From positions 124,001-188,000 of the forward strand of contig JAACJK010000001.1 in NCBI GenBank assembly GCA_013368325.1: a stretch of DNA of 64,000 bases, read 5' to 3'. The notes under the pieces were generated by a model, which searched no databases, was not told the origin of the DNA, and saw nothing but the letters and a program-made list of their open reading frames with translations. The translations under genes were made by a program, and so were the position numbers. The stretch is from Ephemerocybe angulata (Eukaryota > Basidiomycota > Agaricomycetes > Agaricales > Psathyrellaceae). Positions 32,500-42,305 of the stretch are shown here, one piece after another (the stretch's first letter is position 1; each line of letters begins with the position of its first letter).

Positions 32500-32890
32500 G
32501 ACGTGGTCGAGCGAGAGAAAAAAACAGAAATAAACGCTGATACCTCAAGGCTTACGCCCACCGTCGGCATCCAGGGTCATAGATATGCCGCAATTGGATA
32601 ATGTTCAAAAAGGCACCAGCCCGGGATTCGAACACTTGACCACATCAGTATAATGATGCGATGTAACTCTTGAGCCAAAGCTCTGTTCTTTGGTGAGCTA
32701 AAATGCTATGTACAGTGACGCCCTTGCCTGTAGTCCTCAACAATAGGCGCTAAGTCCTCTCCCCGTCTACTGGAATTTACAGTGACACGCGAGATACCAT
32801 GGGTCACGCAACTGGCTATATAGGTCGAAGGGGCTCATTATGTATTCATATGCTCACTATCTACAAAGAATACATGCCATGGAACGGGTC
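32500..32890. other. Gap with a tRNA-like sequence
   Basis: No gene. Contains the SINE-like sequence at 32611-32692 and short AT-rich sequence. Confidence 0.4.
32611..32692 (-). repeat. tRNA-like (SINE-like) sequence
   Basis: Minus strand: A-box TTGGCTCAAGAGTTA and B-box GTGTTCGAATCCC, then GGGCTGGTGCC. Of the set this is the closest to a folded tRNA T-arm, but the acceptor stem is not convincing. Confidence 0.5.
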
Positions 32891-34020
32891 TCATGCTGCG
32901 TTACGGGGCTTCGCGCGCTTCTTAGTACGCGTCTTGAGGAGAGCGTCGCGAGCAGCGATCTGAGCGTTGTGCTCCGCCAACTGAGCCTTAAGCGCAGCAT
33001 TTTCCTCAGCGATTGCATTCGCCGCTCGCTCAGCCTCTGTCGCCGCCCTCTCCGCCGTCTTCAGCTTCTCTTCGGTCTCCATGTGCAGACGTACTGTATC
33101 GAGGTCTTTGGCACGGTCACCCTTCATGAGCAGCTTCATCATCCCGGAGACAGCAGAGTGGACTTGCTCTAGCTCCTTGGGGGCCTCCCGACGAATCTTG
33201 CGCGAAGCGAAGTGAACGAACGGCTTCTTGCCCCCGGGGTGTTGCATTGCGATGTAGACCCATGCCGCTGATCGGTCCGCAAGCGACTCACACTAGTATA
33301 ATTAGAGTAAAAGATCAATACGATATTGAGAAAGTAAGGTGAAAGGATGAACTTACTCGGGTGAGGAGATCGTTCGTCTGGGCCCGGAAGGCCCGGGATG
33401 CATCCTTCCTTCTGTCAAACGGGGGCTCGACCTTTCGAGTACGTGCTATCTCTGGGGAATGATGAGCTAGGTATATGTCGGATGGGAGCAGACGAACCTG
33501 CGGGCTTGGACCCTCGGGAGGCTCCATTAACATAGCCGTATACCGCGTTAACGGTGGAGGGGGTCACCCGCTTCTTTTTTGGAGACGAAGTGGTTGAGGT
33601 CGGTGACGCAGGAGGAGTAGAACCCGCGGGAGACGCAGGTGGGGTGGCAGGGGGAGGCGTTACCGGCCTTGCGTCGAGGTTCGTCACAGCGACGTGCCGC
33701 TGTGGGACTGGGGTCGAAGGAGGGGACTCAGGGACAGATAAATCCGGCTCTTGACCGTCAGCGCTGTCAGCACTTGGGATGCGCGCCTTTGGATACGTGA
33801 GGATGGTCAGAAGGCGGTTTGAAGCAAAATGTTGTCATACCTTTCCTCGCCTGGGACAAGCGCATTCCGCTTTCAAAGGCCTGTCTGGACAGATACGACA
33901 GAGCCTAGGCTTAGCAGGCGCAGCCTTGGAGATCTTGGCTGCTTGAGCGATCTTGGTGGCTTTGGTGGTCGTGGTGGTCTTGGACTTGCGGGGGGACTTG
34001 CGGCCCTTGACGGGCGCCAT
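32891..34020 (-). CDS. Basic N-terminus, Cys motif and C-terminal coiled coil protein, cargo of the transposon
   Basis: Start MAPVKGRKSPRKSKTTTTTK at 34020 is rich in Lys/Thr/Pro with SPRK-type motifs like histone H1 tails. A cysteine motif LCRICPDRPLKAECACPRR follows. After an intron (GTATGA...CAAAG) comes a Pro/Thr/Ser-rich linker, then KKRVTPSTVNAVYGYVNG; after further introns, RKVEPPFDRRKDASRAF and CESLADRSAAWVYIAMQH, and finally a heptad-rich coiled coil (TEEKLKTAERAATEAERAAN) with a basic tail to 32891. Phases of all four junctions agree. About 285 residues. A DNA-binding or chromatin-associated adapter is plausible, but no family is recognised. An upstream in-frame start at 34314 overlaps the divergent gene and is less likely. 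Confidence 0.65.
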
Positions 34021-34288
34021 TGAGGGAGAGGAAGATCTGGAAAGTTCTCGTCGGGGTAAATAGGCATAAATAGGGGGGAAAAAGAGGGCCCGGGTGCGCA
34101 CCTTACCAAACAACTTTCGAGGGTCCTCGGGTAACTCAAGGGATGATATTTTGACCCTGAGATAGGAACCGGCCCCTCGCGTAGCGCTTATCAGTACCAT
34201 ACCCCTTTGGGTCGGGGTGCTTGGACACTTGGATTTGGGTGGTTCGCCCTCCAGGCCCGCTGGTTCTGACCTCCGGCGCCTCGACGAA
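34021..34288. promoter_or_regulatory. Divergent promoter between the coiled-coil gene and KDZ transposase
   Basis: 268 bases between two divergent starts (34020 minus and 34289 plus). No strict TATA box; AAATAGGCATAAATAG lies about 45 bases upstream of the minus start. Confidence 0.4.
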
Positions 34289-36221
34289 ATGCCTCCCAAA
34301 CGTTCCAGGGCCATAGAGCTCGATCCTGAATTCTCAGATGACGATGCCCATAATCACTACCCGCAGGAGTTAGTTCGCGAGGCTCAAAACGAGATTGTAG
34401 AGTCACCCACCAAAGCCCTGCGACAATACCAGCACCCCCTTGCGCGAGCTACCGTCCCAAAGTCGCGCAAACACGTCAAGAAAAGCCGAATTGAGGAGCA
34501 GAAAGAGGAGAGATTTTGGATAGGGGAGGATAGCCGTGGTTTGGGGGTGACTTTTGAGGTGAATCTCGAAGATGGTGGTGGCTTCGAAGAAAGCGGGCTG
34601 GATGATCGACCGACCGTAAACTCCAGCCCAGTACGTCAGCCGTCATTGAGTCATATTACGGAAGCGCACCTTTCACTCTACGCTGACGCTGTCGAGTCCT
34701 ACTCTGCTGGATTCTACTACATCGAAGACTCTTTGTTTGCCGTTGAGGGTTGGAATGTCGCGAAGGAGGAGAGTAACGTATGTATTTATGTTGTTCCCCA
34801 CCCGAGCTCATCTAACCTGTAGTCCGGTTTAGGGTCACTGGTACCACCTCCAGCAGATCTCTGAGGATGGTCAAATCAGCGCCGTCTGTACTTGCCCAGC
34901 AGCTCTCCAGAGCGTCGATTGCGTCCACCGAGCATACATAGTGGAGTTTGTTCGAGAACCGCTGGAAGGCGATGCTCTGGATGCGACGGTACACAAAGGT
35001 ACGTAGATAAACCGAGTTGTAATTCTCTGCTTGTTCTCATCTTAAAGCTAGATCATCGTGTTGCCGTTTTCTCGCGCCAACAAGTACCCAACTCCGAGGA
35101 GTTCGAAACAATGTTCTCTGTCGGAAGTCCGTTTCACCATGGTCTGAAGGGCCGCGTGATCGTTACCCATCTTGGGAGTCTTCCAACCGCTGGGACGTGG
35201 ACCTGCTCGAAATCGCACTCCGGTGCTGGAAACTGTGCCCATATCCCAGCTGCCCGGAAGATGTTGCTTGCGTTGTTGGAGGTGCAGGATGAGGTGGAAG
35301 ACTCAGGAAACGAAGATATGAATGATACCTCTGTCGAGGCACCTCAGGGCCTGCTGGTTCCCCCTCAGGCTGTCGGTATGTAGCGTTGCGAGCTTCTACC
35401 ACCCCGATTTCGTTCGTATCTAACCATATTTATTCATAGCAACTCTATCTCGACATGGTTCGGTATCCTACCTCCCCGTTCTACCTCCCGTATCGGTCAT
35501 GCTCAAGTCGGATGTCATCCTCTACCCGCGCCCCGCCCCCTTTCGAAGCGCCCCTACTCAACCCCTTCGTCTGACTGCAACTTCTACCTGTCCGTGCCCA
35601 GGCCCTACTCGGTCGGTATTCAAGACCGGCGCCGCTGAGGAGATAGAGGTGGGGCGGTGTCGAATATACACGATGTTGGGGATGCACCACGCCGATATCG
35701 AGACTCAGCGCTGCCCGAATTGCCCAGGGAAGAAGCGCCGGTGCATAGGCCCCGATCTTCGAGAGACGGGCCTATTCAACTACAACAACCGTGTCATCGT
35801 CAGCCACGAATTACTAGACGAGTACACCATCTCCTTCGCGTCATCTGAAACGCCCTTCACCGCCTTCGTTATGTTAATGGACCACCGATACATGTCCACC
35901 GGCGCGAAGTTCATGGGGGAGGACCTTTTCCGCGCGGTATGGTTCTCCTACGTATCAATCCAAGCCTTTGAGGACGACATGCGATGCGCCTTGTGCGGTC
36001 CCACCCCAGACACCATAATATGGGATGGTGTGACGGTTGCCTTTCACAAGAAGCATCTTTCGCCGACCATTCGCCCCCCAACGACCATCACACCCCACTC
36101 TCTGCCTCGTCCTCTCGTGAAGCCTTTACGAAGTCAGCAGCTCATCGTCGATGCCGCCCTGCGAAAGGACATACGACTGGTGATCAAGAGCTTCCGAAAG
36201 GACAAGCACGTCTACTTCGAG

Positions 36222-36252
<31 letters not shown>

Positions 36253-37409
36253 CGGACGAGAGTCAGACTCAGGTAGAAGTCGATGTTGCCAGGATCGACT
36301 CCGTCAGCGAGAGGTTATCAGAGCTCTGCCCTGCACTGAGCATGCTATTCCTTTCGAAGTATGGGTATGTTGCGTACTTGAATAAGAAGCGACCTCTGGT
36401 GGCATATCGCAGCTTCTTTCTCCAGGTACGTTTTCAAGTCAGGCTTGGATAGTTGGGTCGAACTGACAGCTCGCGTAGGTTGCTGCTGAGGAGTCCATCT
36501 TACAGATGGTAAACGCGAAGTCTCTGGGAAGGCTTCGTGAGTTCAACGCTAACCCCACCCCTGGGCAATTCTTCAAGGTCGCATCGATCCCGGCGCTGTT
36601 CCAGCTACTTAGACATCACGGGAGTACTCTTGCTTTACTCCCGATCCTCAAATGGGTGGAGCTGCGTGCTGCGACGGTTTTGAAAGCAATAACTGTCGAC
36701 AAACGCCCCCTCCCTGTATTTCCGAAGGGGCATGTCGTAGCCGACTGGAGACTGGTGAGTTCTTAATCGAGTATGGTCTGCAGAGCGCGACTCTGACCGA
36801 CTCTTTACCTCTTTAAAGACAGGCTGTTTCTACAGTCTTGCGCACATTCGTGACCGCCCCACCTATCGAGGTATCCGGCACGACCGGACGAAGGAAGACT
36901 CGCAGCGTGGTGGTGATACCTGCGGTAAGTACTTCGACGAGTATGGGAAGGATGGGATGTCTGGGGGTATCATGGCCGGCTGGTGCACCCACAGCGTGTG
37001 TTACGGCTTCCACTGTATACCGTCCAGCGAGGGTCGCGACGACGTCTTCTCGGCCATGGTAACCCGCTGGCCGGTCGCGCCGAAGCATGTCATCTATGAC
37101 TTTGCTTGCGCCCTCGGGCCATACTGCATGCTCCGTGAGCCCGAATTCTTCAAGGACACCTTGTTCGCCATCGACGATTTCCACGCTCAAGGCCATACGA
37201 AATGCAGCCCGGCCGCCTTCCTTCTCGAATATGCATCGGCCGATCCCCGGCTCGTCGCCATCAACTCAAGTGCTGGAGAATGCGGCAACAGCGCTCTTCG
37301 TCGTATTCGCAAGTCCATCAGTTATATGTCTCAAGAGCGGGCAGTTATTTACACCAAAACCTTTTTGTCTATCTGGAACCGTACTCGTATTATTAAGAAG
37401 AAGTTGTGA
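34289..37409 (+). CDS. KDZ transposase with SWIM-like and CxC5/CxC6-type zinc clusters
   Basis: Exons 34289-34777, 34833-34998, 35052-35375, 35440-36425, 36479-36754 and 36819-37409 join in phase, about 940 residues, no stops. N-terminal zinc motifs: VCTCPAALQSVDCVH (SWIM type) and WTCSKSHSGAGNCAH. The CxC5/CxC6-like part has STCPCPGPT, QRCPNCPGKKRRCIGPDLRE, GLFNYNNRVIVSHELLDEYT and MRCALCGPTPDTIIWDG. A run of ten Asp lies near 36225. The catalytic region has GGIMAGWCTHSVCYGFHCIP, HVIYDFACALGPYC, FFKDTLFAIDDFHAQGHTKC and a final NSSAGECGNSALRRIRKS; the acidic residues in these blocks are the candidate metal ligands of the RNase H-like fold. It differs from the CxC2 type at 5.6 kb and is presumably the transposase of the element that carries it. 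Confidence 0.88.
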
Positions 37410-37662
37410 ATGTAGCTACTGTCCTCTTAATCACATTTGGCTGTTCCGTACTAATGGTTCTTTATCTCGGATGAGGGTGTGATGATAGCGGGCGAGTACG
37501 AGATCTTCAAGTAGGGGATGGACCGGCGCAGATCCACGATTCTTCGAGGTATATCCATCAGTAACGCCGATCATATTCGTGTCCCTGAGAGAGCAGCTCG
37601 TCGCAGATCCTGGAATCTTCGAGGAGCGGCGAGCGCGCGCGAGGACTACGGATGGCTGGGGG

Positions 37663-37748
37663 CGAAAAAAGGTATTGCTCAGGTTCGAACTTACGACCTC
37701 GTCAGACACACGTCTCGGAGCGAATATGACCGCTGGACCATCACTGTG
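37663..37748 (-). repeat. tRNA-like (SINE-like) sequence
   Basis: Minus strand: A-box TGGTCCAGCGGTCAT and B-box AAGTTCGAACCTG, followed by GCAATACCTTTTTTC. Confidence 0.45.
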
Positions 37749-38161
37749 ATTACAGAGATAGAATATTAGGCACTTATACTACGCCGTCGGTTTTGAGGGC
37801 TTGTGGGTGGGTGTTCGAAGATTTGGGGATCTTCGAGTGCAGAAACAGGTGCGATTGGGGGCAGGCTGTATAATATACCTAGGACAGGGTGAGATTACCG
37901 ATACTAAGTTGTGTATTGTTGGGGTAGGGGGGCATAGTTCGATGGCATGCCGCTTGGAGGTGGATCACCTAGCGCCCATTAGGCGCCCAGCGGAATTGGG
38001 ATTCTGCGACACGTGAAATTCCAATAACGGCTTCCAATGGTGCGGGTCTAGTTGGGCAGAGTTTATCCGAAGTAAAAATGAAGCATGACAGTCATCCTAT
38101 AGAAAACCAAGCGAAGATTGGTTGTCATTCATAAAAATAAGTAAAAATGCAAATAAAAAGG

Positions 38162-38265
38162 CCGAAAAAAAGGTAGCAATGAGGTTCGAACACCCATGCG
38201 GTGTGGTTCGAAGGCAAGATCACACCCCTGATGACCCTGTCACTTCGAACCACTCCGCCACGGGT
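38162..38265 (-). repeat. tRNA-like (SINE-like) sequence
   Basis: Minus strand: TGGCGGAGTGGTTCGA and B-box GTGTTCGAACCTC, ending ATTGCTACCTTTTTTT. The T-rich end would also serve as a Pol III terminator. Confidence 0.5.
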
Positions 38266-38574
38266 CTTCGAAAGGCACCCGATATCAACAAATGATCAGC
38301 GCGCCCTCTGCGACTCGAAGATCTGGGATTCTTCCCGGTACTATTCCAAATTTCGCGACTCCCGTCTGGCCTTGCAATTATATCAGGATCCGCGGTGGGT
38401 CTGACCTCAGAACAATCATAACTTCTAAGCGGCCTCCCGATTTCATTGGTTCTGACGAACGGGTTGCGAACGGGGTATGGCATTGAGGCCGCGAAGAATT
38501 AGGGATATTCGAGTGCTTAAATTGGCGGGACATCGCGATACATGATACCGGCTTTACTTAACGTGAAAATAATG

Positions 38575-38660
38575 TGGCGATGGGGAAGTGGTTGTTTCGA
38601 ACGGTGCTCCCATGACTTTCGTTGAGGTCCTCCGTTCGAATCGCTCGCGGTCCTTTTTAT
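38575..38660 (+). repeat. tRNA-like (SINE-like) sequence
   Basis: Plus strand: GATGGGGAAGTGGTTGTTTC and B-box CGTTCGAATCGC, followed by GGTCCTTTTT. Confidence 0.4.
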
Positions 38661-39162
38661 GGGAATCACCTTTTGTGACAGGAAAGTGGTCTTCGAAGAT
38701 CTCGGGATCTCCGCTGCATGGCCCTTCGGTGGCTCGAAGTTCTCGGGTTCTGCGCCGGGTGGCCCTTCGAAGAAACTGATATCTACCCAGGAGCCCTGCT
38801 TAGGACTTGGTCGAATATTTGGCATTCTACTTACCCTGAGGTGTTGACCTACGGCCGGAAGAATTGGAATTCTGCATCCGGTCCTCATTGAAGAAATGTT
38901 CCTCTGCAATGCGTTTTGCGCCTACTACATTTTTTATCGCTTCGGGCGGTCTAGAAGATTTGTCGTACTTCATGGAGGAATGCGGGCTAGTTAATTAATA
39001 TTTTAAGCCTGGAAATAAGGCTACTGCGCCGTCGTGGGTGCACCGTGGAACCCGTGTAGCCCACTCGGCGAATATGTGGAGTTCTTCCTGCAAGCGGCCC
39101 CACACTGATGGGGAAATGGTCGTTCTGAAGCCCTATATTGAATGATAATGCTACGTCGTAAA

Positions 39163-39246
39163 GGTACTACCGGCCCAGCGGAAAGTCTGCGAGCCACGGT
39201 CAGAGTGGGTGATGGTTCGGATCCCGACGCCGCCTTTTGTTTTGGT
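39163..39246 (+). repeat. tRNA-like (SINE-like) sequence
   Basis: Plus strand: CGGCCCAGCGGAAAG and B-box ATGGTTCGGATCCCG, ending GCCTTTTGTTTTGG, the same 3' end as the copies at 23.8 and 24.8 kb. Confidence 0.5.
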
Positions 39247-39436
39247 CATAATTGTTCGGAACTGAAAGGCGGGGAAGAGGCCCAAATCTCCCATTCGAAT
39301 TTGGGCCTCTCCTTGCAGATTGGTAAATCTTCGGGCCACAATGCAGGGACGTTCGTCAAATCTTCCGGGCAATGGCCAATGGCCAATGTTGCAGATTCAC
39401 ATTTCTTCCCTTCATAGATTTCATTTCAATTGACTC

Positions 39437-39552
39437 TTGGATCATGATGTATTCGAAATCAGCGAATCTACTGACAGGGTGCTGCTGGTTGCACCCACTT
39501 AGTGCAACCAGTAGGCCCCATTTGGTACTACCGGTTGGTCGACGGCTGCCCC
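39437..39552 (-). repeat. Right terminal inverted repeat of the KDZ-TET element
   Basis: Reverse complement of the left terminal repeat; the outermost bases (reading inward on the minus strand) are GGGGCAGCCGTCGACC. It contains a small hairpin CTGGTTGCA...TGCAACCAG near 39485. Confidence 0.85.
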
Positions 39553-41002
39553 ACCGGTTTAAAGCGCCATACAAGGTTCACACCGGGCCGCACGCAATTC
39601 TTATTCATGCTGGCCTCGGTGATCCAATGCGTGATCTGCTCTTCGACGATGCCAAAGCTCTGAGAATATCAATGGACCCGGCCAACCGCTTAAAATCGAC
39701 GGATAATTCAAGCACTTATAGACAATTGACCAGAGCCTCAAACAACGTACATAGAAAGCAGCGCCCTTCAGACCGGTTACTGACAGGTTTAGACCCCGAT
39801 GCGATCAGGGGTGCTCTGCTTTTTGGTGGCACTTCTCAGATTTTGGGGCCGATGGTCCCAGTTCCGACAAGGAGTTTTGAGATTCTCCGTTGTGAGTCCC
39901 CCGATCGTTATCCTTTAGTAGATACTTACCGAGACTTGAAGCGCCAAACGTCAATGAGAAGGTCGTAATCTCCCTCATATACCCAGAAGCTTCGATAAAC
40001 GACTTGCTTAATTTGGAGAAACCTTCCTTCCTCGGAGCTCTTGAGGGGACACCGACTTATGAAGGCTTGCTCTCTGTCACCCCAAGTCCGCTTGGAGACG
40101 GGACATTCAAGACTGCCCACATCGCTGAGTTGAAGCGCTGCTCGGAATCTACTGGGCACCTTTTCAGGTACTTCGGTGGCCAGGTGCTTGTAGCTAAGCG
40201 CCTACATTTCGAAGATAAACTGGGTGTCGTGCCAAAGCAAATCCCCCCAGTTCAGGAAGAGTTGCGCCACATCATCCAAGAATGCAACATTCTGTACTGG
40301 TGCAGCACTATCCTCACCTTGACGTATCATTTTATCGACTCGAAGATGCAGGAAAAAGGCGATCCTCCATTTCGAATCCCCAGGCTCCGGTTCGTCAAAT
40401 CTGGGTTCTGCTACGCCAAATCCGAGTTTTCCCAAAGTTCAAGGAGAGGAGGTCATTTGTTGACGAGAAAATTCAAGGAAACGCACTTGAGTTCTTCCAA
40501 AATTAATCGGGGCTATATACTGGAGGAAAATATTACCGGGAGATTCGTCAAGTATATCGGCAGCCTTTTTCCTCGGCCAACGACTCGTGGGGGTACGCAG
40601 CTGCTCTCAGAAGCAGAATTAGAGACCGCCGAATTTCTGTGCTTTACGCAGCATGTCCAGTACCTGCAGACGAAAGGGTATGGATACATCTCCGACTACC
40701 AAGGTGAATATTCTCACCTCCGGTCTTCATCTGCCGTACTGTGCCCTGACACTCGTATATCAAGGTTCAGGCGATCTTCTGACTGACCCTCAGCTTATGA
40801 CGTAAGTTCAGGTTGGTGAAGCTTTGAAAAATGTGGATTGAGAAAGGACTATTTCAGGAACCTCGGAAAGAATCTTTTTGGGCCCGGAAACTTTCCTGAG
40901 GGCTTCGGGAGGTTTACGACAGAGCACGAGTGCAACGGATATTGCCGGTGGTTTGAGCTTGCCCCCCTGGTTTGGCCCGCTACAGCATCTAGCAGACATT
41001 GA
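39553..41002 (+). pseudogene. Alpha-type protein kinase, 3' half of the split DUF7330-kinase gene
   Basis: From 39553 the frame reads RFKAPYKVHTGPHAIL, which lines up with the QGSFNVRTS...DP segment of the DUF7330 paralogs, so it completes the domain cut at 23284. An intron near 39893-39942 (GTGAGT...TTGAAG) leads into the kinase: PLGDGTFKTAH, QVLVAKRLHF, IPRLRFVKSGFC, RGYILEENITGRFVKYIGSL, AEFLCFTQHVQY, GYGYISDYQG, then after introns at 40704-40764 and 40802-40857 GSGDLLTDPQLMT and FGPGNFPEGFGRF...HECNGYCRWFEL with the His/Cys zinc site typical of alpha-kinases. The stop is at 41000-41002. Alpha-kinases (MHCK/EF2K type) phosphorylate Ser/Thr. The half left here has lost its own promoter and start. 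Confidence 0.75.
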
Positions 41003-41517
41003 TGCTTTAGCCCCCAACTCTGACGTGCGGATTTGCCTCACTAGTAGTAACCATACCATTTCTTCCTCCATCTGGTCCAATATACGTGCTACTAGGTGGC
41101 CAGTGTATACACTAATGGTGTTGCTATGAGTCTAATGGATGGGATATAATCGATGCGTTTCGTGTCCAATGATTCACTTCGCAGACGGGCACAGAGAATA
41201 GAAGAACTCCCACATACGTGAGACGCAAAGAACAAGAACCGCAAAGAGAAGCAACTGCGGATTCGGCAAGCCTCATGTCTAACAGCAAAAGCTTGGCGTA
41301 GATTACAATCACCCCATCTCGCTTCAGTTATTCCGAATTTCAAAGTACCAATGATCCGGCATATAGTGCGTCCTGTGTGGAAGCCTCGGGGGTGGCCTCG
41401 AGGGTCGGCCTCCAGGTAGGATATAATACAATGCTATTGACACGCAGACTAGTCAGGCCAGGGAACCCAGTCGTAGCGTCCTCACCCAGTCTCGAGCTTA
41501 TATCCGCGCCACTAAAC
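41003..41517. other. Intergenic region, nothing recognised
   Basis: No gene supported. It should hold the promoter of the following secreted-protein gene; a TATA-like ATATAATAC lies near 41420, about 95 bases before the ATG. Confidence 0.35.
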
Positions 41518-42164
41518 ATGGGAATCCTTGTCGAACTCGCATGTCTTTTCCTCGCCACCCAGGCGTCCATCGCCGTGATCGTCCCCGCTCCATGTTCGGA
41601 TGGCTTGTAAGTCTCTTTCCACCAAGGATGTACCAAGATATGTTTTCACCAACTGTGATAACTGTGCATCACATCAATAGACCACCATACTCGCCTCCCA
41701 CTCCAACCTGGGGCACAATCACTACCACCATAATAGCCCCACCAGGATCCCCAACACCAACCACCATAACCCTAACTCCACCCACTTTAACCACCACGAC
41801 GCTCATCCCACTGCCGACACCTACAACCTCCACGCTGTGCGTCTCTAGCACCGTCGCCTGCGCTACCGTCTGCGCTATTGGGTGTCCCCAAGGCCAAATC
41901 GTCACCGGCACCAAATGCCCCTTCTGCACATGTGCGAAACCAACCCCACTGTGCAGCCCGACTACGACCGCACCTCCCCCGGTAATTACCACCCCAGTGC
42001 CAGCCCCGACTGAAAGCCCGACATGTGTTACTTCGACGCTGAGCTGTGCGACCAATTGTGCGATTGGGTGCTTGCCGCCGTTGGTGTTGACGGGGACGGC
42101 GTGTGGATTCTGTAGCTGCGCTCTGCCGACTCCCCTTTGTACCGCTACAACTACAACCACGTAG
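41518..42164 (+). CDS. Secreted Thr/Pro-rich protein with two cysteine repeats
   Basis: Exon 1 (41518-41606) encodes a signal peptide MGILVELACLFLATQASIAV; a 74-nt intron ends in CAATAG and exon 2 is 41681-42164. The mature chain is a Thr/Pro-rich stalk with two copies of a cysteine module of about 40 residues: STVACATVCAIGCPQGQIV with KCPFCTCAKPTPLC, and STLSCATNCAIGCLPPLVL with ACGFCSCALPTPLC. Spacing and CPxCxC endings recall antistasin-like modules, but this is only a resemblance. About 190 residues. The Thr-rich parts are probably heavily O-glycosylated. A role at the cell surface or in secretion is inferred only from the signal peptide. Confidence 0.72.
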
Positions 42165-42305
42165 GTGAAGGTGATAGGTAGTGCCATTGCCTGATGGGCA
42201 CCAGTCTACCAGTTTTTAATCCGAAGATGAATGACCTCGCGGCATATTGAAGACGCTATACCACGGTGGATACCAAGTTGGGTCTACTCGATATGCCTAG
42301 TCTAC

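Larger units (their letters stand above)
37500..39436. repeat. Right subterminal arm: palindromic GAAGAT...ATCTTC repeat
   Basis: About a dozen degenerate copies, for example TCGAAGATTTGGGGATCTTCGA near 37815 and TCGAAGATCTGGGATTCTTC near 38315, plus others near 37510, 37610, 38490, 38693, 38855, 39080, 39325 and 39357. The same motif fills the left arm and is not seen in the gene-bearing core. Four tRNA-like sequences lie among the copies. No gene. Confidence 0.65.
23285..39552. mobile_element. KDZ-TET/JBP composite DNA transposon, 16,268 bp
   Basis: Three signs define the element. First, 8-bp direct repeats ACCGGTTT at 23277-23284 and 39553-39560. Second, terminal inverted repeats of about 116 bp start flush with those repeats and align without gaps at the outer end (21 of the first 31 positions match), with longer identical blocks further in such as AAGTGGGTGC and TGATTTCGAATACA. 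Third, joining the flanks with one duplication copy makes an open DUF7330 frame. Inside lie, in order, a chromodomain gene (+), a charged-repeat gene (-), a TET/JBP gene (-), two small basic protein genes (-) and a KDZ transposase (+). About 2 kb at each end is a non-coding arm rich in a palindromic motif. KDZ elements linked to TET/JBP genes are known from mushrooms. Confidence 0.88.

Noticed and set aside
33835..34314. Longer start (34314) for the minus-strand coiled-coil gene
   Set aside because: It would overlap the start of the divergent KDZ gene, and the extra residues look non-coding; the ATG at 34020 begins the basic SPRK tail.
36925..36960. Intron starting at GTAAGT near 36925 in the KDZ gene
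   Set aside because: The frame is open and the encoded GKYFDEYGKDGMSGGIMAGW matches the conserved KDZ block, so the bases are coding.
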